DNA from: Parasphingorhabdus cellanae
GTDB taxonomy: Bacteria > Pseudomonadota > Alphaproteobacteria > Sphingomonadales > Sphingomonadaceae
NCBI RefSeq assembly: GCF_017498565.1
Contig: NZ_CP071794.1
Span: 2,470,001 to 2,534,000, forward strand
DNA length: 64,000 nucleotides
Direction: 5' to 3'
In this document: positions 42,980 through 52,194 of the stretch, one piece after another
Numbering within the stretch: the stretch's first letter is position 1
How the letters are laid out: each line of letters starts with the position of its first letter
Position numbers and translations under genes: made by a program
The notes under the pieces: generated by a model
What the model saw: only the letters and a program-made list of their open reading frames with translations
Databases searched by the model: none
What the model was told of the DNA's origin: nothing

Positions 42980-43333
42980 CCTCGCGACCCAATCGCTCCC
43001 CAAAACGCTTGACATCCGGTCTATTCCCGCTAATGGCACTGACACAAATTGCGGTTTCGTTAAACGAGCCACAATTTCCGTCCGAGACAGCCGGTGAGGG
43101 GAATATGCCTCTCTTAATTTCCAGCCTAGACGGGGATCAGTTTTTTCGTGTGGAAACACACGGGTTTGCAATCAGCGTTTTCTAGCGCGGCTAAGCAACC
43201 AAAACCCCCTTCGGATTATACAGGAATGGTTTCGATCATTCCTTTCGCTCGTCATCCCGGTTCGCGCCGGAATGACGGTATTGAAGAAAGCGGATTGCGC
43301 TTCAAAAACGCAATCCACGTGAAGGAGCAAAAT
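42980..43333 (+). promoter_or_regulatory. rplJL promoter and leader region
   Basis: No coding frame of its own. A promoter-like pair TTGACA (43009-43014) and TAATGG (43031-43036), 16 bp apart, would start a leader of about 290 bases. That length suits the L10-(L12)4 autoregulatory leader known from other bacteria, but I cannot identify the L10 site by eye. A repeat-type palindrome sits inside the leader at 43250. Confidence 0.5.
43250..43276. repeat. Palindromic repeat CGTCATCCCGG/CCGGAATGACG in the rplJ leader
   Basis: Two 11-bp arms with one mismatch around a 5-base centre. The sequence CGTCATYCCGG is like a dispersed palindrome I recall from many proteobacteria. In the transcript it forms a GC-rich hairpin 57 bases before the rplJ start. 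Confidence 0.6.
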
Positions 43334-43846
43334 ATGGATCGTGGTCAAAAGACCGAAGCCGTTGCTGCGCTAAACGCGACTTTCAAAGAAGCCGGGGTTG
43401 TCGTGGTCACACGCAATCTGGGCCTCACCGTATCTCAGTCTACTGAGCTGCGCGGAAAGATGCGGGAAGCCGGTGCGAGTTTCAAAGTCTCTAAAAACCG
43501 CCTTGCCAAACGGGCTCTGGAAGGAACCGACTATGCCCCGATAGCAGATATGCTGTCTGGGCCGGTCGCACTTGCCACATCGGATGATCCGGTGGCGGCT
43601 GCGAAAATCGCAGTGGAATTTGCAAAGTCTAATGATCTCTTGGAGATTGTTGGCGGCGCGATGGGCGATACCCTTCTGGACGAAGCGGGCGTTAAATCCC
43701 TGGCCTCTATGCCTTCTCTTGATGAACTTCGCGGTACGATTGTTGGTCTGCTTGTTGCACCACAAACGAAAATCGCACGGGTTGTCAAAGAACCAGCTGG
43801 AGCCCTTGCACGTGTAGTCGGCGCTTATGCCGCTACGGGTGAATAA
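43334..43846 (+). CDS. rplJ: 50S ribosomal protein L10
   Basis: A 170-residue protein. The frame is open upstream to 43148, but the family N-terminus MDRGQKTEAVAALNATFKEA begins at 43334, with GAAGGAG 6-7 bases before it. Conserved VVVVTRNLGLTVSQ, FKVSKNRLAKRAL and the C-terminal helix that binds L7/L12 dimers are present. It forms the stalk base and represses its own mRNA. It starts the second fragment of the split beta operon. Confidence 0.98.
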   Translation: MDRGQKTEAVAALNATFKEAGVVVVTRNLGLTVSQSTELRGKMREAGASFKVSKNRLAKRALEGTDYAPIADMLSGPVALATSDDPVAAAKIAVEFAKSNDLLEIVGGAMGDTLLDEAGVKSLASMPSLDELRGTIVGLLVAPQTKIARVVKEPAGALARVVGAYAATGE

Positions 43847-43891
43847 ACAAACTTACTCAAAATAGATTAGAAAATTTGGAGCGTAAATAAC

Positions 43892-44266
43892 ATGGCTGAT
43901 ATTGCTAAATTGGTTGAAGAACTATCGAAACTTACCGTTATGGAAGCGGCTGAACTGTCCAAGGCTCTTGAAGAAGAGTGGGGCGTATCTGCTGCAGCTG
44001 CTGTTGCAGTTGCTGGCCCAGCTGCTGGTGGCGGCGAAGCGGCTGCTGAAGAGAAAGACGAATTTGACGTCATTCTGACCGGCGACGGCGGCAAGAAAAT
44101 CCAGGTGATTAAAGAAGTACGTGCGATCACCGCCCTTGGCCTGACCGATGCGAAAGCTCTCGTCGAAGGCGCGCCTAAAGCAATCAAAGAAGGCGTCAAC
44201 AAAGCTGAAGCTGAAGAGATCAAAACCAAGATCGAAGCAGCTGGCGGTACGGTTGAATTGAAATAA
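43892..44266 (+). CDS. rplL: 50S ribosomal protein L7/L12
   Basis: A 124-residue acidic protein. The N-terminal dimerisation domain is [20 protein letters not shown], the hinge is Ala/Gly-rich (residues 36-52), and the C-terminal domain holds [20 protein letters not shown] and the factor-binding [14 protein letters not shown]. It recruits EF-Tu and EF-G. It is directly followed by a terminator instead of rpoB, which is 13 kb away. Confidence 0.99.
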   Translation: MADIAKLVEELSKLTVMEAAELSKALEEEWGVSAAAAVAVAGPAAGGGEAAAEEKDEFDVILTGDGGKKIQVIKEVRAITALGLTDAKALVEGAPKAIKEGVNKAEAEEIKTKIEAAGGTVELK

Positions 44267-44288
44267 GCCTCTCGGTTTATTGACAAGA

Positions 44289-45257
44289 TTAAGGGGCGGT
44301 TTCCGGTTTGGAAGCCGCCCTTTTTGATTCCAGTTCGCCCGCAATCCATTTTTGTGCGGTTTCGACAGCACCCTCATTTGATGTCTCGATATCAGGAATC
44401 ACGCCGGTTCCTTCCCAATTGCCGCCAGTATGGGGGCTATATGGTCTCGTTTCCGGAATGACTATGTGCCAACCACCAGTCAGGGGAACGGCATCTCCCA
44501 GCATATGCGCTCCGCCGCCGCTAGGGGAACCAAATATAACTGCCCTGCCTTGCGCCTGCAGCGAATAGGCAACGGCTTCCGGTGCAGAAAATGTTGTTTT
44601 ATCGACAATGATGGCCAGCGGTCTTTCGGCTCCGTATCGCGGCCATGACAGCGTCGGTTCCTCCAGATCCGGTTTCTTGCCAAGGCGGGTTTCGCGGTGG
44701 AGCGGGATTTGGGACCCCGGTGCCATGAAGGTCCATTGCACGGGCCATTCGGTTTCCGGTGACCCGCCCGGATTTTTCCGGAGATCCAATATCAAGCCAT
44801 CGCTCCTGCTCACCAGTTCAAAAGCCGCTGTCAGTGCTTTTTCAGCAGCAGAAAATTCGAAAAAGTCGGTAAGGTGAAGATAGGATATATTGCTCTTTAT
44901 CCGCTCCACTTGTCTGACGCCAAATCCTCTAGCTGGCGCGCCATTCCTCCATTCTTCCAGCCAGTCACCTTCCCCAGCCTGGGACGAATTTGGGGCATAT
45001 TCAACGAACACATGACCATCGCTCAAGATCGCGCGCAGCTGTTTCGTCATGTGCTTTGCAAAGGCTTCACTATCGTCGCAGTCCTGATAAAATGCGCCTT
45101 GTTCCAGTTTGCTTCGGACGGCCGCCGCCGAGCGTTTCGCCGCATCGACAAGCACATATTTCTGGTCAATCGCGTCCGCTATTTCGGCGATGGCCACATG
45201 TTCGTCGGCGCAATTTGCCGGTACGGGCTGCACGACCAGTAATAGTGCTGCGATCAT
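44289..45257 (-). CDS. S41-family serine peptidase (IRBP/Tsp-like)
   Basis: A 322-residue protein with a short signal peptide (ending ANCAD). The catalytic fold has DGLILDLRKNPGGSP and the nucleophile serine in TTFSAPEAVAYSLQ, followed by RAVIFGSPSGGGAH and GTGVIPDIET. The PDZ domain of Tsp is absent; the N-terminal half resembles the IRBP-like subgroup. It likely hydrolyses peptides in the periplasm. The ATG overlaps the stop of the MarR gene by 4 bp, so regulator and peptidase are one operon. The last codons form the rplL terminator. Confidence 0.88.
   Translation of the reverse strand: MIAALLLVVQPVPANCADEHVAIAEIADAIDQKYVLVDAAKRSAAAVRSKLEQGAFYQDCDDSEAFAKHMTKQLRAILSDGHVFVEYAPNSSQAGEGDWLEEWRNGAPARGFGVRQVERIKSNISYLHLTDFFEFSAAEKALTAAFELVSRSDGLILDLRKNPGGSPETEWPVQWTFMAPGSQIPLHRETRLGKKPDLEEPTLSWPRYGAERPLAIIVDKTTFSAPEAVAYSLQAQGRAVIFGSPSGGGAHMLGDAVPLTGGWHIVIPETRPYSPHTGGNWEGTGVIPDIETSNEGAVETAQKWIAGELESKRAASKPETAP
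44291..44325 (+). terminator. Rho-independent terminator after rplL
   Basis: GGGCGGTTTCC pairs with GGAAGCCGCCC (11 bp, one G-U) around GGTTT, followed by TTTTTG. The element is also the last 12 codons of the convergent S41 peptidase gene, so the terminator is inside coding sequence of the other strand. Confidence 0.92.
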
Positions 45258-45751
45258 CTGTTCAGACCTTTCTCTGCGAATGCCGTTTCGATACGATCCG
45301 CGAAGTCACGCCGGTCGAGAGCATCATCCAGCGCATCAAGCTGCTTGAGAAAATCAGGAGCGGCCTCTGCCAGCAGATCAGCGGCTGCCCGGTCCACTAT
45401 TCGCGATATCGTGGAAACCTTTTCCAGCTGCTCTGACCCTGCAGCGGTCAGGTGCAGTATCTTGCTGCGCGCATCCACAGGATCGATCTTGCGTTCCAGC
45501 AGGCCTGCCTGCTCCATGGCGCGAACGACCTGAACCATCGCCACATGACTTTGGCCCAACATCTTCGTTGCATCCCGGCTGTTCATCGGACCGTGATCGT
45601 TGAGCAGCATGCCAAGCGCAAACCAGCGCTGTTCAAAGTCCAGCTCCCGACGGTAAACTTCCGTCACACTGCTATTGAGGCGTTCGAACAGACGCCTGAT
45701 ACGCGTGCCAAGCGTCTTTATTCCTGCATCGCGGAGATAGTCATTTGCCAT
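45254..45751 (-). CDS. MarR-family regulator
   Basis: A 165-residue winged-helix protein: FEQRWFALGMLLNDHGPMNS, RDATKMLGQSHVAMVQVVRA (recognition helix), and the wing ERKIDPVDARSKILHLTAAG with the conserved D-x-R. It is translationally coupled to the S41 peptidase (ATGA overlap) and could control that operon. The sequence TGTAAGTTATTACATATA just upstream (45754-45771) has partial dyad symmetry and is a possible self-operator. Confidence 0.87.
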   Translation of the reverse strand: MANDYLRDAGIKTLGTRIRRLFERLNSSVTEVYRRELDFEQRWFALGMLLNDHGPMNSRDATKMLGQSHVAMVQVVRAMEQAGLLERKIDPVDARSKILHLTAAGSEQLEKVSTISRIVDRAAADLLAEAAPDFLKQLDALDDALDRRDFADRIETAFAEKGLNR

Positions 45752-45782
45752 ATATGTAAGTTATTACATATATTTTGAGAAA

Positions 45783-46322
45783 TCAAGGCAGTTTAATCAC
45801 CAACCTTGCGCCGATAATGTCGAGCCCGGGATTCTGGTTGCCATTGAACAGCTGGGCGTGGCTGACATGGACCCAGCTTGCTTCGAGATCGATACGCTCG
45901 GACAACTGCACGCCAATAGCCAGTTCAGGTTCAAACAGAATGCGCGATCCCAATTGGGTTTGGGAGCCATCGGGGGCGAAGCGCAGAGAAGGTCCATCAT
46001 GGATCGCCAGACCAATTCCAGGGCGCAGATAGAATTTCGTGCCGATTTTCCAGCTCAGTCCTGCGGCGATCAAGCTGGTGTCGCCAGCGCTGTTGATCGA
46101 TGCGAAAATATACGGGGAGGGGGCGCCAATGGCTGACAAGGCTTCGATTCGTTTGCCGCGATAGCCAACCTGTAAATCAACGCCCTCTTCGCCGATTTTC
46201 ATGGACAATGGCGTGTCCACTTCATGAGCCGCAACGCCGACGAATATCTCTTGGGCCGTCGCCTGTTGCAAAGGGGCCAACCAGATAAAGGTCGTCAAGA
46301 CGAACATATAGAAACTTTTCAT
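45783..46322 (-). CDS. PagL-like acyloxyacyl hydrolase/lipid A deacylase family
   Basis: A 179-residue protein with a signal peptide (ending ATAQE). It has an eight-stranded barrel pattern. The C-terminal WVHVSHAQLFNGNQNPGLDI fits the PagL active-site region, H-x-S followed by NPG; the Asn usual after the serine is His here. PagL removes a 3-O acyl chain from lipid A in the outer membrane. Sphingomonads carry glycosphingolipid instead of LPS, so the substrate would need to differ if this is one. It ends 31 bp upstream of the MarR gene on the same strand. Confidence 0.7.
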   Translation of the reverse strand: MKSFYMFVLTTFIWLAPLQQATAQEIFVGVAAHEVDTPLSMKIGEEGVDLQVGYRGKRIEALSAIGAPSPYIFASINSAGDTSLIAAGLSWKIGTKFYLRPGIGLAIHDGPSLRFAPDGSQTQLGSRILFEPELAIGVQLSERIDLEASWVHVSHAQLFNGNQNPGLDIIGARLVIKLP

Positions 46323-46498
46323 AGATGCGGCCTCCCGTTGCCGCCTGACCGCCCGAATCCGGTCTGATGGGTGACGCTATAGATTTCATCGAGCATTTAA
46401 GAAAGTAGGGCTGCGGCCAAGTCTCTTATTGGGCCAGATGGATTGACAGACCTTAACGGCTCGGCAACTAGAGACGGGATCTTGCAGAGGGTTAAACC

Positions 46499-47191
46499 AT
46501 GAGGGCTTTTCAAAAAATCGCAGTTATCACGGGGGTTTTAGATGAGGCCGACGCCTTCCTGTCCGATCACCCATCAGAAATTATGGCAACGCCGTTAGGG
46601 CCGTTGCGTCAGGTGGAACATAGCGGCAAACAGATTGCGATTCTATGCCCGGGCATCGGCAAGGTTCATGCTGCTGCGGCCGCGATGCACTTGTATAGCA
46701 GCTTTGCGCCGGATCTGTTTCTGATAATCGGGACCGCTGGGCAGGTGAGTAATTTGGAGGGTAATTGCTTTTATCTGCATGAGGCATTGCAGGCAGACTA
46801 TGGTACACTTGAAAACTCCAAGGACCATCACGGTTTCACCCATTATAATGCAGGAGCATGGCCGATGGGACCATCCGATTGGGCTCCTTTTTCTGCCCAC
46901 CCTATGCCGGGCAAGTTGACTTTGCCCAAAGCGCGGATCGCGACGGCGGATATGTTCGTAAAATGCCCGGATCGCTCAACCTATTTGCGCGACACTTTAG
47001 AGGCTGATCTGGTTGATATGGAAACCGCGGCATTGGCACAAATGGCCAAATTACTGGACGTGCCTTGGGCCGGTATCAAAGCAACGACCGATAATGCCAA
47101 TGGCGAAAGCTCCGGCGACTTTCAGGCCAATCTGGCAGCGGCAGCGCAAAGGGCTGCTGATTCAGCAGCACGGTTTTTAACGCTGATATGA
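46499..47191 (+). CDS. MTA/SAH nucleosidase-like (phosphorylase superfamily) protein
   Basis: A 230-residue protein. Conserved points of the nucleosidase fold are CPGIGKVHAAAAAMH, LIIGTAGQV, LVDMETAALAQMA (the M-E ribose-binding pair) and KATTDNANGES (catalytic Asp in the SDNAN-type motif). Members cleave methylthioadenosine or S-adenosylhomocysteine, or other nucleosides. N-terminal catalytic glutamate E16 is present in GVLDEADAF. GAGGG lies before the ATG. It stands alone. Confidence 0.85.
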   Translation: MRAFQKIAVITGVLDEADAFLSDHPSEIMATPLGPLRQVEHSGKQIAILCPGIGKVHAAAAAMHLYSSFAPDLFLIIGTAGQVSNLEGNCFYLHEALQADYGTLENSKDHHGFTHYNAGAWPMGPSDWAPFSAHPMPGKLTLPKARIATADMFVKCPDRSTYLRDTLEADLVDMETAALAQMAKLLDVPWAGIKATTDNANGESSGDFQANLAAAAQRAADSAARFLTLI

Positions 47192-47320
47192 GCACGGCTA
47201 CGCCCAAAAAGTCGACATAAGATACTATATTAAGATGATATTTACCGTCGTTAACTTTATGCAAACCCTCCCGATATAATGTCAGTTGATATTTGTAACT
47301 TTGAGTAAAACGGGGCGCAT

Positions 47321-49729
47321 ATGGGAGAGACGATCACACTCCAGCGATTGCTGGAGATGCAGAAAAAGGTTTGGAATTTTAAGATCAGCGCTGATCATGA
47401 GACCACCGAGCTCGTCGCGCGGGAGCAACTTAAATCCTTCGGCCAGATATCGCGTATTGGCGCACTAATCGCGCTGCCTCTGACCATCTATGCGATGATC
47501 ATGCTATTCGCCCATGCCGATCTAACCTTCATTGTCACCGCTAGTTTCTATGTGGCTATTGTCGCTTTTCTCAGCGTTCGGAATTTCTTTCGCCAATTGA
47601 AACTGGATCCTGATACGGTGGACTACAAGGAAGCCATCAAGAATATCCACATCGAAAGCATTATTAGCAGCGCCGGTTTTTCCTGTGTCTTGGCTATCCC
47701 TGTTGCTTTCGGTCAAATTCCTTACAGCCTGGATATCGCAATATTGGCAATGGGCGGTCTGGTAGTAGGCGGATTTGTTTTTGGCAGCATTCCGCGTGCC
47801 CAAACCTATAATTTGTCCATCACCACACTATGCTATGTCGTTGCTTTCTTGGTCGCAAAAGGGTCTGGCGGCATCAGCACCGCGATATTATTGGTCTTTT
47901 TCGCGCTCTGCATTGACTATATTTACAGGCTGTTCTTCTTTAACTTTGTCCAGCGCCACATGCATGCAGCCAAGCTCAAAAATTCCGCCGAGACGGTCCG
48001 GTTATTGTTGAACGACTATGCGGAACAAAGCTCTGATTGGCTCTGGGAAGTTGATGGTGAGCATCTGATCGTGAATCCTTCCGCGCGTTTTGCGACGGCG
48101 GTTGATATGGAGATTCGGGATCTTCGTAATCTGCCTCTCGTGGACCTTTTTGAGGAATCCACGGAGCGAAATTTGCTTGCGCAATGTCTGTCATCCGGCA
48201 AGACTTTTCGCGATATCCACGTTCCAATAAAAATTGATGGGCAGGAATGCTGGTGGAAATTATCGGGCCGACACATCAAGACGGCAACAGGCGAAAGCAG
48301 CCATATTCGCGGCGTTGCTGCGGATATTACCAGCGCGAAAAAGGCTGAAGAGCGAGTGGCGCATCTGGCGCATTTTGATAGCTTGACCGACTTACCCAAC
48401 CGGGCACTGTTCAACCAGTCACTGCAAAGATCAATTGGCCGGATGAAAGCGGGACAGAAATTAGCTGTATTGTATCTCGATCTGGATCATTTTAAGACCA
48501 TCAACGACACATTGGGTCATGGTGCTGGCGATATCGTTTTGAAAGCTGTTGCCAGCCGTTTGGAAAAGAATATCGGGATTGAGGATGTTGTTGCCCGTCT
48601 TGGCGGAGATGAATTTGCTGTATCATTGCGCAATGTGGAGTCCGACCAGGATATAAGACAAACGGCGCAAAACCTGATCGACATATTGTCGGAACCGGTA
48701 ATGGTCGAGGGGCAACCCGTCGCGATCGGTGTTAGTATCGGAATTGCGCTCGCACAGGAATATGGCGATGATGCAGAGCAGCTTATCAAGCACGCCGATA
48801 TCGCCTTATACCATGCAAAAGAAAATGGGCGCGGATGCGCTTCGGTTTTTGAGCGGTATATGCATGAGGCGGTACAGGACCGGCGCAACATCGAAATGGA
48901 TTTGCGGTCAGCGTTGAAACGCAACGAACTGGAACTTTACTACCAGCCACTGGTCAATATCGAGACGAATGAGTCAATTGGGTATGAAGCTTTGTTGCGT
49001 TGGCATCACCCCGAAAAAGGTATGATCATGCCGGATGTGTTCATTCCGGTGGCGGAAGATACCGGGCTGATTGTCCAGCTGGGGGAATGGGTCGTTCGGT
49101 CGGCTTTGTACGAAGTTGCCAAATGGCCGGAGCATTTGAGCGTTGCCGTGAATCTGTCTCCGGCGCAGATGCGTAGTCCCAATCTTATGCCGACGATCAT
49201 CAATGCGCTGGCGGCAACGGGCGTAGCGCCGCACCGACTAGAATTGGAAATTACCGAGTCCGTACTGATGAATGATAATCAATCCAATGTGGAATTGTTG
49301 CACAAAATCCGTTCGCTGGGTGTGCGTATTGCGCTGGATGATTTTGGCACTGGCTATAGCTCGCTCAACTATTTGCGCAGCTTTCCTTTCGACAAGATCA
49401 AGATTGACCGCTGCTTCGTTGACGAAGTGGATAGCCGCGAGGACTGCCGGGCGATCATTCGAGCGGTCACCGGTCTGGCGTCCAGTCTCGGCATGGTGAC
49501 GACCGCCGAAGGGGTTGAACGTAGCGATCAGTTGAGTCAACTCAAGGAAGAAGGATGTGTTCAGGTCCAGGGATATTTATTCAGCAAGGCGGTGCCCGCC
49601 AACAATATAAAAGGACGGGCAGAACCGACCGGAAACATCGAAGCCGATGTGGGAGAGATTGGTAAAAAAAGCGCTAAGGTTAGCCGGGCCACGCCTTTGC
49701 GAAAAGGAAGACGAAGAAAAACGGGCTGA
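47321..49729 (+). CDS. Membrane PAS-GGDEF-EAL c-di-GMP signalling protein, paralogue 2
   Basis: An 802-residue protein with the same layout as the one at 22425-24797: several membrane helices (about 45-210), a PAS domain (SSDWLWEVDGEHLIVNPSAR), GGDEF (RLGGDEFAVS) and EAL. The EAL set is complete (EALLRW, VNLSPAQM, EITES, DDFGTGYSSL, IKIDRCF, AEGVE, QGYLFS). Diguanylate cyclase I-site RxxD is absent. The C-terminus carries an extra basic tail (KVSRATPLRKGRRRKTG) not seen in the paralogue. No partner gene adjoins it. Confidence 0.95.
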   Translation: MGETITLQRLLEMQKKVWNFKISADHETTELVAREQLKSFGQISRIGALIALPLTIYAMIMLFAHADLTFIVTASFYVAIVAFLSVRNFFRQLKLDPDTVDYKEAIKNIHIESIISSAGFSCVLAIPVAFGQIPYSLDIAILAMGGLVVGGFVFGSIPRAQTYNLSITTLCYVVAFLVAKGSGGISTAILLVFFALCIDYIYRLFFFNFVQRHMHAAKLKNSAETVRLLLNDYAEQSSDWLWEVDGEHLIVNPSARFATAVDMEIRDLRNLPLVDLFEESTERNLLAQCLSSGKTFRDIHVPIKIDGQECWWKLSGRHIKTATGESSHIRGVAADITSAKKAEERVAHLAHFDSLTDLPNRALFNQSLQRSIGRMKAGQKLAVLYLDLDHFKTINDTLGHGAGDIVLKAVASRLEKNIGIEDVVARLGGDEFAVSLRNVESDQDIRQTAQNLIDILSEPVMVEGQPVAIGVSIGIALAQEYGDDAEQLIKHADIALYHAKENGRGCASVFERYMHEAVQDRRNIEMDLRSALKRNELELYYQPLVNIETNESIGYEALLRWHHPEKGMIMPDVFIPVAEDTGLIVQLGEWVVRSALYEVAKWPEHLSVAVNLSPAQMRSPNLMPTIINALAATGVAPHRLELEITESVLMNDNQSNVELLHKIRSLGVRIALDDFGTGYSSLNYLRSFPFDKIKIDRCFVDEVDSREDCRAIIRAVTGLASSLGMVTTAEGVERSDQLSQLKEEGCVQVQGYLFSKAVPANNIKGRAEPTGNIEADVGEIGKKSAKVSRATPLRKGRRRKTG

Positions 49730-49823
49730 TCATTGCGCGTCCTGCATACCTATTAACAATATTGTAAATAGTTGATTGTTCGGAGATGGTGCGGTAATAT
49801 TCGCACTTGAAAAGGATGGCGCC

Positions 49824-50018
49824 GTGCAATTTGTTCTGAAAAATATCCTTCATTTCATGCCTTTGATTTTCGGCATCGGATTTTTGGGACCGTTATTGGC
49901 AGAGATTGTCCAAGCGCTCGGCTGGCACACTCCGCTCGGGCTCGCACCGCTAACATTGGGATTGATTATTGGCGGAGCATGGGGAGGTTTCGCACAGTTC
50001 AGGGGCCGCTGGATATGA
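49824..50018 (+). CDS. Small two-helix membrane protein coupled to a desaturase
   Basis: A 64-residue protein from a GTG with AAGGAT 8 bases upstream; a longer ATG start at 49776 has no ribosome site. It is almost wholly hydrophobic (FMPLIFGIGFLGPLLAEIV and LGLAPLTLGLIIGGAWG). Its stop overlaps the desaturase start by 4 bp (ATGA). The co-translation suggests a partner or assembly factor for that enzyme, but I do not recognise the family. Confidence 0.65.
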   Translation: MQFVLKNILHFMPLIFGIGFLGPLLAEIVQALGWHTPLGLAPLTLGLIIGGAWGGFAQFRGRWI

Positions 50019-50875
50019 GCGAAGCCCTAACTGAAAAGGATCTACGCAAAAGGGAAATTGCGATTGCGCGGAAATATGCGGATCGCTTGCCTTGGGAAGC
50101 CGTGGCATGGGGATTGGGTAATTTGCTCGTCTGGCTGTCGCTCTGGCCGCTGGTCTTTTTAGGTGTGATGCCGCTTTGGCTGGGCTTCATCATCGCCACG
50201 TTCAATGTGATGCTCTGCTACCTGCCATCACATGAAGCGCAGCATGATATTATCGGGCGCAAGGGAACGAAATGGCGCTGGTTGAATGAGTTCGTCGGCC
50301 ATGTCTCGACAATCCCACTGGTGCTGCCCTATCGCGTTGCGAAACTCACCCATATCCAGCATCATTTGCATGCCAATGATCCGGCACTGGACCCGGATTA
50401 CAGCAGCATGGCCGGCGGTCCTTGGCAGGCGATCTGGAAATCGATTCAGAACCGTCAACCTGGGGCTGATGGAGGCTTCAACAAATATGGTGATGTTCTG
50501 CAGGATATTGGCCGGCCGGATGCGTTGATCGATGGCGCGCTGTTTCAACTGGCGCATTTCGGAATATTGATCGCATTAGCTTGGTCTGGATATGCGTTGG
50601 AGGCCGCTTTGCTATGGTGGCTGCCCCGGCAAATCGGCCTGACCTATATCCAGTTTTTCCTCAGCTGGGCACCGCATCATCCGGCCGACAAGACAGGGCG
50701 CTACAAAGATACCCGGGCATTCAAAAGCGCATGGGGCAATATCGGCTCCATGGGCATGCAATATCATATTGTGCACCATCTCCATCCCTATATCCCGTTG
50801 ACCGATACGCCGCGCGCTTATCGCGAAATGCGGGATATATTGGAACAGCGCGATTGTCGGTTGGAAGGAATCTAG
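50015..50875 (+). CDS. Membrane fatty-acid-desaturase/hydroxylase family enzyme
   Basis: A 286-residue diiron membrane enzyme. The three histidine boxes are HEAQHD, HIQHH and HIVHH, with further His in APHHPADK between. Four membrane helices surround them. The ATG at 50015 overlaps the upstream small gene. Members desaturate acyl chains or hydroxylate carotenoids or sterols. With a carotenoid oxygenase 2 kb downstream, carotenoid modification is possible, but the boxes do not match the CrtW or CrtZ type closely. Confidence 0.85.
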   Translation: MSEALTEKDLRKREIAIARKYADRLPWEAVAWGLGNLLVWLSLWPLVFLGVMPLWLGFIIATFNVMLCYLPSHEAQHDIIGRKGTKWRWLNEFVGHVSTIPLVLPYRVAKLTHIQHHLHANDPALDPDYSSMAGGPWQAIWKSIQNRQPGADGGFNKYGDVLQDIGRPDALIDGALFQLAHFGILIALAWSGYALEAALLWWLPRQIGLTYIQFFLSWAPHHPADKTGRYKDTRAFKSAWGNIGSMGMQYHIVHHLHPYIPLTDTPRAYREMRDILEQRDCRLEGI

Positions 50876-50885
50876 GCGCGTTAGA

Positions 50886-51602
50886 TCAGGGTTGGCCGGT
50901 CGGTCGGATCATTAACTCCCCAACACAGACAGATGGCGGCTGGCCGAGAACATAGGCGACACTGTCGGCAAGATTTTCGGGCTCGAGAAACTCGAAATTA
51001 AAAGCACCACCCATCATTTCCAGCACGGATTGATCTTTGATACTGGTTCCCAACTCGGTTTTCACGCCGCCCGGAAAAATCGTCGTGACGCGGACGCCAT
51101 GCGCGGTCATTTCCTTGCGCAAAGTATCGCTCATCGACCGTACCCCGGATTTGGTCGCGGAATAGACCGCACTGGACGGGAATGTTTGCAGCGCGGCGAT
51201 GGACGAGATGATGATAATATGCCCGTCTTTGCGTTCGACCATCTGCGGCAGCACGGCGTTAATCCCATAGAGCACCCCGCGCAGATTGACGTCGATCATC
51301 CGGTCCCAGTCTTCAACATCGCCTTTTTCGATCAGCGACACCGGCATGATGCCCGCGTTGCAAATGAGCGCATCAATCTGGCCAAATCTCTTTATCGTCG
51401 CTGCTGCTAGAGCGTCCTGATCGTCCCGGCTGCTGACATCGGTCGCGTGGAACGCCGCTTGCTCTCCCAGCTCCTCGACAATCGTTTCCAGCCGGTCTTT
51501 CCGCCGGGCCGCGAGCATCACATTATATCCGGTTTCAACCAGCTTGCGGGCAGTGGCTTCGCCGATACCGCTGGATGCGCCGGTGACTATCGCTGTTCTC
51601 AT
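50886..51602 (-). CDS. Short-chain dehydrogenase/reductase (SDR)
   Basis: A 238-residue classical SDR. The cofactor motif is TGASSGIG at 8-15, followed by AARRKDRL, which favours NADP(H). The NAG motif (ICNAGIMP) and the catalytic S-Y-K (ISSIAALQTFPSSAVYSATKSG) are complete. The C-terminal PGGVKTELGTS is conserved. Substrate unknown. It is convergent with the desaturase, 11 bp between stops. Confidence 0.93.
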   Translation of the reverse strand: MRTAIVTGASSGIGEATARKLVETGYNVMLAARRKDRLETIVEELGEQAAFHATDVSSRDDQDALAAATIKRFGQIDALICNAGIMPVSLIEKGDVEDWDRMIDVNLRGVLYGINAVLPQMVERKDGHIIIISSIAALQTFPSSAVYSATKSGVRSMSDTLRKEMTAHGVRVTTIFPGGVKTELGTSIKDQSVLEMMGGAFNFEFLEPENLADSVAYVLGQPPSVCVGELMIRPTGQP

Positions 51603-51672
51603 ATCTGTCTCCCGTTAACCGGTGAAACCGCATTGTCTATTACCGAGCGCCTGCAAGCAATCGGTGCTTTTG

Positions 51673-52194
51673 CTAGGTTGAAAGCATCCCTGTTCCAATC
51701 ACATGATCAAGATAGATCGCAGCATCGCGGATATCGAAGATAAACGAAAACAGTATCACTGCGGTGATAAGACCTGTCCACAGCGCATAAAGGGACCGCT
51801 CTTTCAAAAACGGCCGGTTCTTGAGCAGCAGATAGAGCGCCGGTGACCAGAATATCAGATGTACCAGTGCGACCAGCCCTGACAGTTTGACAATGCCCAT
51901 GGCTGGAATGCCAAATCGGCTGATGAGAATGGCTGTTATGAAACCGCCAACGACCCAGCGGGCTTCCACTCGGTTCCAGACAAAAAGCAGACCGAGCGCA
52001 AAGCTGGCGAGCATGATCATCAACCAGATCTGCACCCATTGCGGGGCATTGGCTTGTCCTTCTGCATTCCACACTTCCAAGGCTGTATGGCCGGGTTGAT
52101 AGCCTGTGGCTGCTTGAGCGGCCGTACCAAATGCAACGCTAAGGCCCATGAAGAGCGAGAGGCGTAAGTGGTTTTTCTTGTTAAAGGCGGTCAT
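51673..52194 (-). CDS. Hypothetical inner-membrane protein with signal peptide
   Basis: A 173-residue protein from the ATG at 52194, which has AGGAG 7 bases upstream; a longer frame to 52278 lacks such a site. A signal-like segment (residues 11-27, ending AAQAAT) is followed by four membrane helices (57-75, 82-98, 104-121, 136-152). A Trp-rich stretch (QWVQIWLM) precedes the first. The family is not recognised. It lies upstream of and on the same strand as the SDR gene. Confidence 0.65.
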   Translation of the reverse strand: MTAFNKKNHLRLSLFMGLSVAFGTAAQAATGYQPGHTALEVWNAEGQANAPQWVQIWLMIMLASFALGLLFVWNRVEARWVVGGFITAILISRFGIPAMGIVKLSGLVALVHLIFWSPALYLLLKNRPFLKERSLYALWTGLITAVILFSFIFDIRDAAIYLDHVIGTGMLST

